In this document: positions 48,597 through 60,840 of the stretch, in pieces | How positions within the stretch are numbered: the stretch's first letter is position 1 | Layout of the letters: the number at the start of each line of letters is the position of its first letter | NCBI GenBank assembly: GCA_020205615.1 | Contig: CM035167.1 | Location: 140,010,568 to 140,074,567 of the forward strand | DNA from: Panax quinquefolius | Taxonomy: Eukaryota; Streptophyta; Magnoliopsida; Apiales; Araliaceae | Length of the DNA: 64,000 nt | Direction of reading: 5' to 3' | Position numbers and translations under genes: made by a program | The notes under the pieces: model-generated | Database searches by the model: none | Seen by the model: the letters and a program-made list of their open reading frames with translations, nothing else | What the model was told of the DNA's origin: nothing

Positions 48597-50119
48597 TGTT
48601 AGAGTTTATGCCTGAGGCCAATTATTTGATATAATTGCTTAATGTTTTGATATTATATTTGATTGAATAAATATATGATTTTATTATGGTTTTATTTATT
48701 TGCGTAATATAATTGTTAACATAATAAAATTTCTTAGAATAATGATACTAATTATATAGTTTCAAGTATGTGACTTGAACACGAGATTATATAATTACAA
48801 TTAGTATCATTGTTCTTAAATGTCCCTAATCGAGTATCATTGTTGATGGGACAACAATGATGCATTGAGACTAAATATGTGGATCGACAGATGACCAAAT
48901 CTCATTTATGTCATAAATATATGAGATATTAAGTCAATGCATAGGTACATGTTGAAAAGCGATGTCTTTGACGGACCCACCATGAGAATTCTATATGGAG
49001 CATTATGCGAAATGTCATTAGCAATTCTCATAGTGATGATGATGTAATGGTCCTCCAGGCACGAAATCGCTATATTACTACCACGAGAATTTATGTACTT
49101 TGATATCATCAAATGTCACCTTTAATAGGGTGGACTATAAATGTGATTATTGGGATCATCATGAATCGTGTGAGAAATATGAGTGATCTAGATGGAATTT
49201 AACCATCCTATATATTATGGGTGATATCCATAGGCCTCTTGATTGGGTAGGACTATGAAATGCATGGCTATGCTCAAATAGTGATTTGTTTCATATAGTA
49301 CTACTCATTGATCGAAAACTTCAGATTAAATTATGAAGAGTATGACACATTCCATGACTCGAGTTTAATCTAGGATATTAAGGTTAAAAGGATTAAATTA
49401 CATTGAAATATTGGTCACGAAAAGGTTGCATCGAATCATCGATCTTATTATTGCGTGGGTAGCGATGATGCATTACTAGATGCACATTCAACTTTTATAA
49501 TTTTATAATATGATTTTAAAATTATTGCCAACGTAATAATAACCTATAAGTCACACACATAGAAACGTAATTTAAAAGGGAATTAGTTTAAATTTTAAGG
49601 ATTTAAATTTATTAATATGATTAATAGTATTTAACTCACGAATTTAAATTAAAAGGATGATTTGTATATATGTATATTAATTAAGCAAGACTTAATTAAG
49701 AGATATATATATAAATTCGGATTTTATGAAATTAGGTTTTGATTAATACCTTTTAACTACTATATATATGATATATAGTAGCCGATTAAAATAATAATCA
49801 AAAGAAAAACCCTAGCCATTTCTTAGAGAGACTAGAGAAAAGCGATTTAAATAAATCCTCATCCTTGGTGGCTAATCTCACGATTCCTTCTTCTGCAGAT
49901 CGTAGAGACGATTAAGTGGAGCGTTTGTGTGAATCTGGTAGAGACAGCGATTCGTTTGATTTGCGTTGGAGATTCAATAGCGTCGTTTAATCGCTTTCTT
50001 AATCGGTATAATTTCTAACCACTGAATTAACTATTTTTTCGCATGGATCCTGTTTAGGGTTTCAAATTTGGTTTGAATTCTTCTATTTCCGCTGTGCGTT
50101 TCTGTGTCGAAACCCTACA
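48597..50119 (+). mobile_element. Solo LTR of a second family, TSD TTAAA
   Basis: Begins TGTTAGAGTTTATGCC and ends TCGAAACCCTACA, 1523 bp. It is flanked by TTAAA on both sides (48592-48596 and 50120-50124). It is inserted in the gag region of element C: the reading resumes after it with LGPPKFKGKPDP. The sequence is unlike the other LTRs here. The 3' part carries a TATA-like region and a leader-like stretch (AAACCCTAGCC, about 49809). The long LTR suggests a copia SIRE/Maximus type, but no coding region is present to prove it. Confidence 0.85.
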
Positions 50120-50124
50120 TTAAA

Positions 50125-50301
50125 AGAGTTGGGACCACCAAAATTTAAGGGAAAGCCGGATCCGATCATGGCAGAAACGTGGGTCAAACAAATTACCAAG
50201 ATATTCGATGTCTTGGGATGCACGGAGAACGAGAAGGTTTCATTCGCCACCTTTATGTTCGCGGTGAAATGGATCTTGGTGGGAGTCTGTGAAGTACTCT
50301 A
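50125..50301 (+). pseudogene. Gag fragment of element C
   Basis: The frame reads GPPKFKGKPDPIMAETWVKQ, then ITKIFDVLGCTENEKVSFA. This is the Retrotrans_gag core of plant Ty3/gypsy elements. It is bounded by the solo LTR on the left and LTR copy D on the right, so only about 60 codons remain. A further stretch of the same gag, ending in a KYFP-type motif, follows copy D at 52869-52955. Confidence 0.8.
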
Positions 50302-52868
50302 TGGCGCCCCCAAAATTAGGTATCGTCACCCATCTTGGGTATACACTTACATGGTACATAAATTCAAATACAACTTACTAATATAAGCGTGGTGTATGCA
50401 ATACGACATAAACCGTGAGTTTGAATACAAATATTGTCTACTAGATATTATACAAACTCAAAAGGAGTCCTCATTACAACTATTATCACACTATTTCACG
50501 TAATAGTGAGGACTACTAATGCTATCCTTTGGACCATTACTCCGTTCCCGACTTCGTCGTCGGTATGTTCTCATTTCACAAGAGAAAGCGATGAAAGAAA
50601 GGTGAGCTCAACTAGCCCGATAAGAAATATTATGACTAAGATAATGCGTATAAATTATCATTAGCCTTCAATGATGTTAAACCGATAAAATACAATGTAT
50701 AACAAGTTTAATCTGCGGTGAATAAGCAATCCATTAAAAGAGTCAAGTAGAGAATAAAAGTCTACTATCTTTTAGGTTTTAAAAGTTTTTCATCATCATT
50801 ATAAATTTGAGACTCGAATTTAATAATAATCCACATCATCGAATTACCCCTCGCACTACTGACCAGGATATTCATCAAATTATCAATGGTCAAATGACTA
50901 TACCCGAATCACCCCGGTCATAATCATACCAAAAACTATCCATCATCGCATTACACAGCCATTGAGGACTTTTATCACATCATTTATAACAAGCCATGAT
51001 TATACCGAATGATCCTCGGTCATAATCATACTAAGTTCATCTATACACGTAAGCCAAGATAACATAATATAACATGAGGGATGATGACAATGACATAATA
51101 ATTCAATAAAACAAGTTCAAGAATTATTTTATCCGGAATTATTAACGTCCAAATTGTCAAAATGATACTTTTTTTTGTAGAGTAAAATTCAAGAATGATC
51201 GGAAGAATATTTCCATGAAAGAGATCTTTGGATGAAGCGCAAATATCATGGATATTCTACTAATTTCATGGAGTATAGAAGTCAAAGTTTTAACTAACCG
51301 GGTATAATAAAGAATGGAATAACAAAAGAAATCACCATGCATGCGGTGATTGCGATGATGTGAGTTATTCCAATGAATAATAATAACGGAACGTGTCGGT
51401 GAAATTCACACAAACGGGATGTTCTAACAGAATAATAAAGATGGAACCGGATCCTGTGTAAAACACACGATAGGATATTCCAATGTAAATGATAAAGACG
51501 AAACCAGGTCCTGTAAAACACACGCATGTGATGTTCCAATGAGAATAATAAAAAATGAACCGGTCCTGTAAAAACCAAGATGGATGTTCCAATGAGAATA
51601 ATAATAAAGATTTTAACCGGTCCGTTGTAAAACACACGATGGATGTTCCAATGAGAATAATAGAAGAATGTCACCAAGTATAGGGTAAACCACGTTATCG
51701 AGTTATTCCAATGTAATAATAAGCGATGGAATAACAACAGTTCTCTTCATGAATAAGAAAGAATAACACCCCTTACGGGTACAACAAATAATATTCCCTA
51801 CCTTAGAAGAACCGAATATTGGCGAGGTGAAGTAGCGAGAATACTTTTCTTCTTTCTCTCTATAGTTTCTCTCTCAGAGTTTCAATTGAATTAAGTGAAA
51901 ATAATGAAGCACTAGGCCTCTATTTATAGAAGATTTCTAGCTTAGCTCTGCTTATTATGAAAAGCGCAAGTGGCTTGACGGTGGTGATGTGAAAAGAAAA
52001 GTGGTTTGACGTCTGGTAAAGGTAATTACTATTGACGAAGGTAATTACTATTCACAAAGGTTATTACTATTGACGAAGGTAATTACTATTCACAAAGGTA
52101 ATTACTATTCACAAAGGTAATTACTATTGACGAAGATAATTACTATTCACAAAGGTAATTACAATTGACGAAGGTAATTACTATTGACGAAGAGACTCTT
52201 AGATGATGACATATGGCCCCCCCATAAATTAATCAATAATGTCTCATAACAGACTCTTTATATACATCAAGGATTGAATAAATATTACCACAAATCATTT
52301 TATTTTTAATCAACACATATTTAATCTTTCAACAATTATTAATCATTTATAACTTGTCGTCTCAATTATTGATTTAATACTATAACATATTATACTGATG
52401 ATAATCATGTGACAATAATTGAATCAATAATATAAGAGATATGATCACGTGAATTCTGTCGTAGAATAATTGAGCATAGGTGAGTGACTTCTCACGTAAA
52501 GATCAATAATCAATATCGTGTCTTCTTATACAACTACGCCAGATTCATCGTACTTTTACTACCGGGTAGTTCAACGCTTTTAACGGTAACACCTCTGCCG
52601 TTATTTTTATAGAAAGATAATTTTGTCGCTTTTCTAACTACGACAATACTTGGTTATGTGGGGTCCACTAATGATTGAGACGTCGTGCGAATATTCTCCG
52701 ACAAAAAAAGAATATTCCCACCAAACGAATATTTTATAACAACTTGCGTACTTTGCAAAATTTATAAATACTACCCACAACTATAATATTATCTTAAATT
52801 CACACCATAATATTAAAAATTATTTCGACAAAATTAAAATCTTTATTGATAAAATCTGGGGTCTCTCA
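50302..52868 (-). mobile_element. Gypsy LTR copy D (reverse orientation)
   Basis: Reads on the - strand from TGAGAGACCCCAGATTTTAT to TTTGGGGGCGCCA, about 2.57 kb. It contains the GGTTCCATCTTTATTATTCT-type minisatellite (51400-51720), and, unlike the other copies, nine units of a 19-bp repeat (52021-52191). It lies inside the gag of element C and has no internal coding region, so it is probably a solo LTR. A matching 5-bp duplication could not be seen. Confidence 0.75.
52021..52191. repeat. 19-bp minisatellite, nine units, in LTR copy D
   Basis: Unit GGTAATTACTATTGACGAA, alternating with GGTAATTACTATTCACAAA. Nine units without gaps fill exactly 171 bp. The related LTR copies G and H have no such array at this place, so it expanded in copy D or in its immediate lineage. 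Confidence 0.92.
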
Positions 52869-52955
52869 TACCCATATTGTACAAGACTTTCGGCATGATC
52901 TCCCGGGAAATGTTTGAAACTATTCAATGACAAGTACTTTCCTGAAAGTATTCGT
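52869..52955 (+). pseudogene. Last gag fragment of element C
   Basis: This short stretch ends CAATGACAAGTACTTTCCTG plus AAAGTATTCG. It corresponds to the LNDKYFPESIR part of gag seen at 56950-56980. It sits between LTR copies D and F. Confidence 0.6.
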
Positions 52956-53890
52956 TGTGACGCCCCCAAAATTAGGTATACATCACCCATCTTGGGTCGC
53001 CACTTACATGGTACAGAAATTTAATACAACTTACTAACATAACTGTCGTGTACAATACGACATAAACTGTGAGTTTAAATACAAATATCGTCTACTAGAT
53101 ATTATACAAACTCAAAAGGAGTCCTCTTTACAATTATTATCACACTATTTCACGTAATAGTGAGGACTACTAATGCTATCTTCGGACCATCACTCGCTTC
53201 CCAGACTCGTCCCAAATTTATATTCTCATTTCACGAAGAAACGGTGAAAAGAAAGGGTGAGCTCAACTAGCCCAAGAAGAAATATTATGACTAAGATAAT
53301 GCGAGAATAAATTATCAATAGTCTTCAACAATGTTAAACCGATAAAATATAATAGACAACCAGTTTTAACTGCAATGAATATCTAATCCATTAAAAGAGT
53401 CAAGTAGAAAATAAAGTCTACTATCTTTTAGGTTTTAAAAGGTTTTTCATCATCATATATAGTTGAGACTCACTTTAATAAATATTCCACATCATCGAAT
53501 CACCCCCGCACTACTACCCCAAGATATTCTTTAGTATCACGACCACAATTATTCATGCACTACGGGCCAAGAATATTTGTGTATTCATTAATGGTCATGA
53601 TCATGCCAATAATCGTCCATCAATGCACTACTACTGACCGGCGAGGATTTTACCACATCATTTGTAACATTACTACCATGATTACACCGAATAGTCTCTC
53701 GTCATAATCATACCAAGTCCATCTATGCACTACAAAGCCACGTATGACTTTAAAAATATAAACATAAGGATGATGACAATGATATAACAATTCAATAAAA
53801 CAAGTTCAAGAATTATTTTATCCAGAATTATTAACGTCCAAATTATCAACATGATATTGTTTTGTAGAGTAAAAAATTCAAGAATGATCT
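52956..53890 (-). mobile_element. Gypsy LTR copy F (reverse, truncated)
   Basis: On the + strand it begins TGTGACGCCCCCAAAATTAG, the complement of an LTR 3' end, and follows copy D motif by motif. It breaks off at TTCAAGAATGATC, which is mid-LTR. Copy G begins at once in the opposite orientation, so F and G form a short inverted pair. Confidence 0.72.
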
Positions 53891-56295
53891 AATTTTATCA
53901 ATAAAGATTTAAATTTTGTCAAAATAATTTTTTAATATTATGGTGTGAATTTGAGATAATATTATAGTCATAGGGTAGATTTATAAATTTTGCAAAGTAT
54001 GCAAGTGGTTATATTATATTCGATTGGCTCTGGGAATATTCGCTTAGCAGGAATATTCGCATAACTACCAATCATCAGGACCCCATTAATGTAATTATCA
54101 TTTTGATCGAGAAAACGACAAAAATATTTTATCAAAATAACTATGAAGTTTTACCGTGATTACCGCTGAACTACTCTTAGTAGTAAAAGTACAAAGAATA
54201 CGCGCAGGTCGCATAAGAAGACACCAGATTGATTATCGATGCTTATGCGAGAAGTCACCATTGATTCCATTATCACGATTAATAATATGAATTATTATAA
54301 TGATAACGACGCTTTTGTTTTATTCAGATTATTAACGTAATAAAATGTAAACATCTTTTATATAAAATAGTAATACTTTATTAAAGTTATTCTATAAATG
54401 TAATATATTATATTTTATTACGATAAGGTCAGATAAAGATTTTTTCAGATAAGTTTTTTGATAAGATTGCATAAAGTTGTTTGCATAAGAAAAATGTTTT
54501 TATATAAATAGAATATATTATATTTTATTTAAAAGATTTTTCTTTAAATATGGACCGCCGATTAAAGTAAATCAATCTGACCGCTCATGGATTAGTTACT
54601 ACGCATTCCATTTTCCTATAAATAAGCTCATTCCTTCATTATTTTCTTACTTAATTCATCAAACTCTGTAGAGAAATTATATAGAGGCTTATAGAGAGAA
54701 AATTATGTAAAGCAAGAAGAGTATTCTCGCTACTTCACTACTTCTATATTCATTTTTTTTACTTGTAGTAGGGTGTTATTCTTCTTCTTCTTCAGAGAAC
54801 TTCATTATTCCATTCACTATTATTCTCGCTGAATAACTCGTAAAAGTGGCATACCCTATACATAACCTCAGATATACGCCAGATACCCTATACTGTGAAA
54901 TCCTTATGTTATTCCATCGCTTATTATTCTGCTGAATAACTCAGATACGCCATTTACCCTATACTTGGTGACATTCTTCTATTATTCTCATTGAACATCC
55001 TGTCTCAGGTTTTACACCCGACCGGTTCCGCTTTTTATTATTATTCTCGCTGAACATCCTGCTCAAGGTTTTTACACCGACCGGGTTCCGCCTTTTTATC
55101 ATTCTCGCTGAATATCCTATCTCGTGTTTTTACACCGGATCCGGTTCCATCTTTATTATTCTCGTTGAACATCCCGCTTGCAGAATTTCACCCGACCGTT
55201 CCGTTATTATTATTCTCGCTGAATAACCTCGCCTATGCGGTACCGCATTTACGGTGATTTCTTTTGTTATTCCATTCTTTATTATACCCAAATAAGTTAA
55301 AACTTTCGACTTCTATACTCCATGAAATTAGTAGAATATCCTCGATATTTCATGCTTCATCCAAAGATCTTTTCACGGAAATATTCTTCCGATCATTCTT
55401 GAATTTTACTCTACGTAAACAAGATTATGTCGATAATTGACGTTAATAATTCATGGATTAAATAATTCTTGAACTTGTTTTATCAATTATTATGTCATCA
55501 TCATCATCCTCATGTTATATTATGTTATCTTCGCTTACGCGCATATAGATGAACTTAGTATGATTACGACTGTGGATCATTCTTCAGATAATCACGACTT
55601 GATATAAATGATGTGACAAAAGTCCTCAAAGGCCCTCGTGAATGCAAAACGATGGATAGTTTTTGGTATGATTACGACCAGGGGGATTCTAAGATAGTCA
55701 CGACCATCGATAATTTGATGAAAATCCTCGACCGTGGTACAGTGGATGATTAGATGTGGTGGTTTATTTATTGTCGAGTCTCAAATATAAAAATTGATGA
55801 AAACCTTTTAAACCTAAAAGATAGTAGATTTTATTCTCTACTCGACTTTTTTAATGGATCGCTTATTCCACAAGTAGCTTAAACCGGTTGTTTATCAGAT
55901 TTTATCGCTTAACACTGTCAAGGCTAATGATAATTTATTCTCGCATTATCTTAGTCATAATATTTCATCGGGCTAGTCGAGCTCACACCTTTTCTTTCAC
56001 CGTTTCTTCGTGAAATGAGAACATAGCCGGGACGAAGCCTGGGAACGTAAGTAATGGTCCGTAGGATAAGATTAGTAGTCCTCACTATTCTCGTGAAATA
56101 AAGGTGATAATAGTTGTAATGAGGACTCTTTTTGAGTTTGTATAATATCTAGTAGACAATATTTGTATTCAAACTCACGCTTATGTCAGATTGCATACCT
56201 ACGCTATATTATATTAGTAAGTCAGATTTGAATTTATGTACCATGTAAGTGGCGACCCAAGACGGGTGACGATACCTAATTTTGGGGGCGCCACA
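53891..56295 (+). mobile_element. 5' LTR (copy G) of gag-carrying gypsy element
   Basis: Starts TTTTATCAATAAAGATTT, lacking only about a dozen terminal bases seen in copy H. It contains a TATA-like TATAAATAAGCTC (54616). It also has five or six units of an approximately 55-bp minisatellite with TTATTCTCGCTGAA (54780-55230). It ends GGGGGCGCCACA. A primer-site-like AGGTATCGTAGCTTAGG follows. It is nearly collinear with copy H, and the two flank gag and the pol end, so they are taken as the LTR pair of one element. Confidence 0.8.
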
Positions 56296-57571
56296 AGGTA
56301 TCGTAGCTTAGGATACGATCCCCGCTAAGATGTGAGAATAGAACTAGAGGGGAGAGACGGAAATTTTTCGCTAGTATGACCTACCTAAGTTTATTTGGTA
56401 TTTAATTGGCTCACGTAGTATAGTGATAATATGTGATATGTTAATTAACCCTTATTTTGTGGCAAGATTTGAAAATGGCATCCGAGAATGTTGAGAATAA
56501 AGAATGGAGCACAGTGAGACCGCTGATTCTCCACGATCAATAATCGTGACAATGTGCAACAGATGGCGATAATCCTCCCAGTAAACAACAACACCGATCA
56601 ATCGATGAACGACGAGACGCTTAAAAGGTTTTTAGAATTCATGCAACATCAAAGCAAAAAGCGACGACTTCGCCCAAAACGTAGGTGGAAACACTGAAAA
56701 CTCTCAAGCACCACCGCTAAACAATTCAAGGAGTCGGGACCACCGAGTTTAAGGGAGAGCCAAAACCACTTCGCTAAGCATGGATAAAGCAGATTACCAA
56801 GATATTTGATGTCTCGATGCTCCGAGGAGCAAAAGGTTCCTTTTGCCGCTTTTATGTCATGCGCGAGAGGCAGACATCGGGGGAATTCCAGAAACGACTC
56901 AACCTCGTCAGATCAAGATATCTTGGGAGAAGTTCCAGAGTCGCTCAACGACAAATACTTTCCCGAAAGTATTCGCCATACGAAGGAGGTGGAGTTTATC
57001 AAGTCGAACAAAACAATACGACCGTGTCGCAATACGAGGCAAAATTTATGAGTTATCACGATTAAGGCCCCACTCGTGGATAATGAAGAGAGAATGACGC
57101 TAATGTTTTTAAGAGGTTCGTTGTAGATACGCCAACATCTTATTTCTCATAAACCGTGTTTTTATTCGATGTTGTAAATAGGGCTCATTAGTGGAGCGCG
57201 ATAACGAGTCAACGCAACTAAAAGAGAGCAAAAATTAAGAAAATTATAATACTCAAATGAGAGAGTAGTCATCGGCTTGACAACAAGCGCGAGAGGAAAT
57301 CAATGTGCCGAGAGATGGTAACCACTTTGTGGTAATCGTACAAAATAATAAGAATGGACATTTCAAGAAAAGGAGATTCAACAATGATGGAAAGACGCCA
57401 AGACCAAAGACCTGCTTCAAAGGAAGAAGAACGACCACCCATTATATGCTTCAAATGCGAGGAGAGGACACATCATCCCCGAATCGCGCCACGCCATCCA
57501 AAGCATGTTATAATTGTGGAAGAGAAGGTCACTTAGCTCGATTTTGTCGCCATCAAGACAAATTCAACTAG
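56296..57571 (+). pseudogene. Gypsy gag with zinc knuckle (frameshifted)
   Basis: Gag forms the virus-like particle and binds the element RNA. A start codon at 56475 opens MASENVENKEW. The core appears in changing frames: FKGEP near 56748, KQITKIFDV near 56790, the part for KYFPESIRHTKEVEF near 56960. The C-terminal knuckle CYNCGREGHLARFC (57506-57547) has the full C-X2-C-X4-H-X4-C spacing. A first knuckle (CFKCEERTHH, about 57448) lies in another frame and lacks its last Cys. At least four single-base shifts break the gene. Most are indels rather than substitutions. Confidence 0.82.
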
Positions 57572-57579
57572 GATGGAGG

Positions 57580-58342
57580 CACCAAAGGTCATTCCTGCAT
57601 AAACCAAAGCCTAGAGTTTAAGAGAGAGCGTTTTTTCTCTGACGAGGAACCCCGAATAAAATTATCACGTAAGTTAATCGTAAGCTCATAAGTCTATACC
57701 GTGTTAGATACCGCTACCCACTTTTTTATTTCACCTAGTTGCATTCAACGCTTAAATTTGACCAAGAAGTTAAACTTTTACTTATCGGTTGAAACTTCGC
57801 TAAGAGGAGCCTTCGCTATCGCTTACTATTTTTTAAATCTTGTTTAATTCAAATAAACATTTTCACGCTACTTCGTCGATCTTATCTTTTTGAAAAATAT
57901 TTGCCTTTTGATGTGATTTTCTTGAAATCAATTGGTTAACTACTCATCATGCTTTTCGTAAGGTTGTTAGCTTTTATATTTATAACAACCTCATATACTA
58001 ATTCAAAGTAACCAAATCCTAAAGTTAATCATCATTATATCAAGCCATAAAGAAAGAGCCCCAACCTTTCGTTGTTAACTTCCTCAGTGTGGAATGCACC
58101 GCCGACTTTCTTCAGAGGCGACATCGTGAATGAAGATGGCAAGTTTATAGGTATCATTGTGAGGTGCTATCTAGTTAAGGGATGTAAGTCACAGCTTGTA
58201 TCAATGTGACGACTATCCAAGTCTTAGATGAGAGTAATAGCTTTTTGAATGATATTTCTATCATTAATAAATTTCTTGACGATTCTTGAAGACTTTCTAG
58301 CCTACCCTAGAGCGTGAAATCGAATTTTGTATCGACCCAAAG
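57580..58342 (+). pseudogene. Protease and start of reverse transcriptase, broken
   Basis: VLDT-ATHFFISPSCIQRLNL (57711 onward) is the aspartic protease active-site region. The Gly of the D-T-G triad is missing, since GAT ACC is followed directly by GCT ACC. Further on, INKFLD near 58263 and EREIEFCIDPK near 58310-58342 match the linker just before the reverse-transcriptase fingers. The pol reading then stops abruptly. Most of reverse transcriptase, RNase H and integrase is absent from this element. Confidence 0.75.
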
Positions 58343-59560
58343 ATAAAAACCCATTTCTTAAACCTCAAATATTTCTTCAACTAAAATGAATAATATTTTA
58401 CGTGGTTTATGATGAAAGTCATAATAAAAGCATAGGACTAATGAAAATCATGGGTATATGAAGTATTAGTAAGTTTTATGATGAGTTATGTTGGTTATTA
58501 TGTGAAAACATGAAAGTTTCTTAGAAATCACAAAGAGTTGAAAATCGATTTTGGTGAAAAACGAATATGAAATTCAATCGACCATATCTCCTATTATATT
58601 TTGAATTTTTGAATGTGGTCAAGTCCTAGAGTTAGATCTATGAGTTACCTAACTAATCCAAGTGGAATTACTGGAAAAGGTGTTGTAGATTTTGTGTGGA
58701 CTGATTTTAGCAAAGGAGGCCAAAGCTGTAAATTTCAAAAAGCTACTGCCATGAACTTTAAGGGACTGTTTCGGCCACTTAAATTATGAGAAAAATTCTG
58801 GCCTTTTGGGACATGAAAGTATATGGTATAAAGTACCTCCTGTCCAAAAATGAGCTCATTCTCGACTTAAAATGAGCAAGTTATGACTATTTCAATATTT
58901 AGGTTTTTCCGATTTAAAACGCTATAACCGAGAGTTCTATAACTCCGATGACCATGAAATTTAAACTAGAGGCTCATGTTAACATGTGTAAGATCCTTCC
59001 AAGATTTGGGAATTTTTGGAGTTAAACTTGAGGTAGCTAATTTCTTAAGGAATTAATTGGAAATTGATTTTTGAAAAATAGTAAATGAATTTTAAAAATT
59101 CTGAGAAAAATATATGTTCATTATGGGACTATATTCTGCTAAATCCCAGAAAAGAAATATTTTTTGGACTGATTTGGTATTTTTCATGAAAATAGTTTAG
59201 TTACTTAAATATACGAGTTAAATATGTTATGTGAAGTAACAAAGTTGAAAAATAGATTTTATGGCTGAGAATCCTATATGTAGTATATATATGCATTTTT
59301 TTTATGAGGGATTTGATAATTGGTGATGATATCTTATGAGTATGACATTTTTGAATGATTAAATGCATTATATGGTAAAGCGTAAAACAATTAAGATAAA
59401 TTGTTTATAAATTTAAGAAGTGATTAAAATATTGTTATAATATTAATGTTATTAGATTATGAGATTATTAAATGATTGATAACATGGGGATATTCTTGAA
59501 TCTCGGATAAATTATATTATAAATGTTTAATATTTATCCTTTATCTCATTCGATCGATTC
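58343..59560 (+). mobile_element. Unassigned LTR-like insertion replacing pol
   Basis: This AT-rich, non-coding DNA of about 1.2 kb starts inside the pol reading. It contains phrases common in plant gypsy LTRs: CCATATCTCCTATTATATTTTG, GAGTTCTATAACTCCGATG (given in part). No clear terminal repeats or target duplication. It merges into the repeat array at about 59560 and may be the first part of a diverged LTR. Confidence 0.4.
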
Positions 59561-59579
59561 TTTATATCATTATCCTCAC

Positions 59580-60640
59580 GTTTATATTACGCTGAAAGTC
59601 ATCTCGTGGGTCAGAAAGTATGAGATGGACTTGGTATGATTATGACCACTTATTCTATTATTCTAATAATCATAATCAGAATGAATACACAATTATCTTC
59701 GTCAGAATCAGTATCTTCGGATAATTTGTGGTCGATACTAATGATATCAATGATGATTCATTATTATCTTCGTCGAATTAATTCATGGATGTGTATGGAT
59801 AATTTGTGGTCGCGATACTAATGAATATCCTCGCCCGTAGAATTGAAAAATACACAATTATCTTCGTGGATGATTCGATGATCGTGGATTAATTATCGAA
59901 GTGAGTCTCATGTGATTAATTATGAAATATTGAAATATTAATTCATGGATGTGTTCAAAGTCATCTCGCGCTTACGCATAGATGGACTTGGTATGATTAC
60001 GACTGTGGATCGTTCGCATAATCATAACCGTAATTGAAAACACAATTATCTTCGGGTCAGAAGTGTATGGATAATTTGTGGTCGTGATACTAATGAATAT
60101 CCTCGCCCAGTAGTGCGGATGATTCGATGATGTGGATTAATTATCGAAATGAGTCTCAAAGAATGAAATATTAATTCATGGATGTGTTCAAAGTCATCTC
60201 GCTTACGCAGCATGATATGAAATATTAATTCATGGATGTGTTCAAAGTCATCTCGCATTACGCATATAGATGGACTGATGATTACACTTCATGGATTGTT
60301 CGTGATAATCATAATCAGAATTGAAAAACACAAAACACAATTATCTTCGTCCGAAGTGTGTATGGATAATTTGTGGTCGTGATACTAATGAATATCCTCG
60401 CCCGTAAAGTGGATGATTCGATGATGTGGATTAATTATCGAAATGAGTCTCAAAGAATGATGAAATATTAATTCATGGATGCGCTCAAAGTCATCTCGCG
60501 GCTTACGCATATATATGATGACTCGGGTATGATTACGACTGTGGATTGTTCTAAGATAATCATAATCAGATTGAAAAACACGAATATCCTCGCCAAAGAA
60601 GGTAATGGATAATTCGTGGTCGTGATACTATTAAGTCGCT
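59580..60640 (+). repeat. LTR-derived tandem array, units ~245-290 bp
   Basis: The phrase GTGTATGGATAATTTGTGGT followed by CGTGATACTAATG recurs near 59788, 60065, 60357 and (diverged) 60602. TTCATGGATGTGTTCAAAGT with CATCTCGC recurs near 59943, 60177, 60229 and 60473. The unit resembles the LTR part near 55530-55780 (CTTACGCATATAGATG, GATTACGACTGTGGATC). So an LTR segment was locally amplified to about four copies. Confidence 0.8.
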
Positions 60641-60759
60641 CTCTCAGCATTATTGGTTTTACAAATGTATATCTTTACCAGAAAGGCAAAGATGAATTGT
60701 TAATGAATATCTTTCAAGGATTTCAAAGATGAATTTAATATTTTTAAACGATAAAGGTA

Positions 60760-60840
60760 TTCAAGGTATCCTCATCTCTTTATCATATCCTGTATCGCAC
60801 TCTAATTTCGAGGGCTAAATTCCATAAGAGGGGAGATCAG
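60760..60840 (+). pseudogene. Pol C-terminus and polypurine tract
   Basis: RYPHLF (near 60766) and FRGLNS (near 60807) resemble the end of plant gypsy polyproteins. AAGAGGGGAG just before the LTR at 60841 is the polypurine tract that primes plus-strand DNA synthesis. This shows that copy H is a 3' LTR of a + strand element. Confidence 0.65.

Noticed and set aside
51400..51720. CRISPR-like pattern of repeats and spacers in LTR D (also 54960-55230 and 61940-62200)
   Set aside because: The units are imperfect and the spacers are similar to each other; it is an LTR minisatellite in a plant genome.
51294..51737. 147-codon - strand frame rich in Tyr/Phe/Leu
   Set aside because: It lies on the LTR D minisatellite; the repeated peptide is produced by the DNA repeat, not by a gene.
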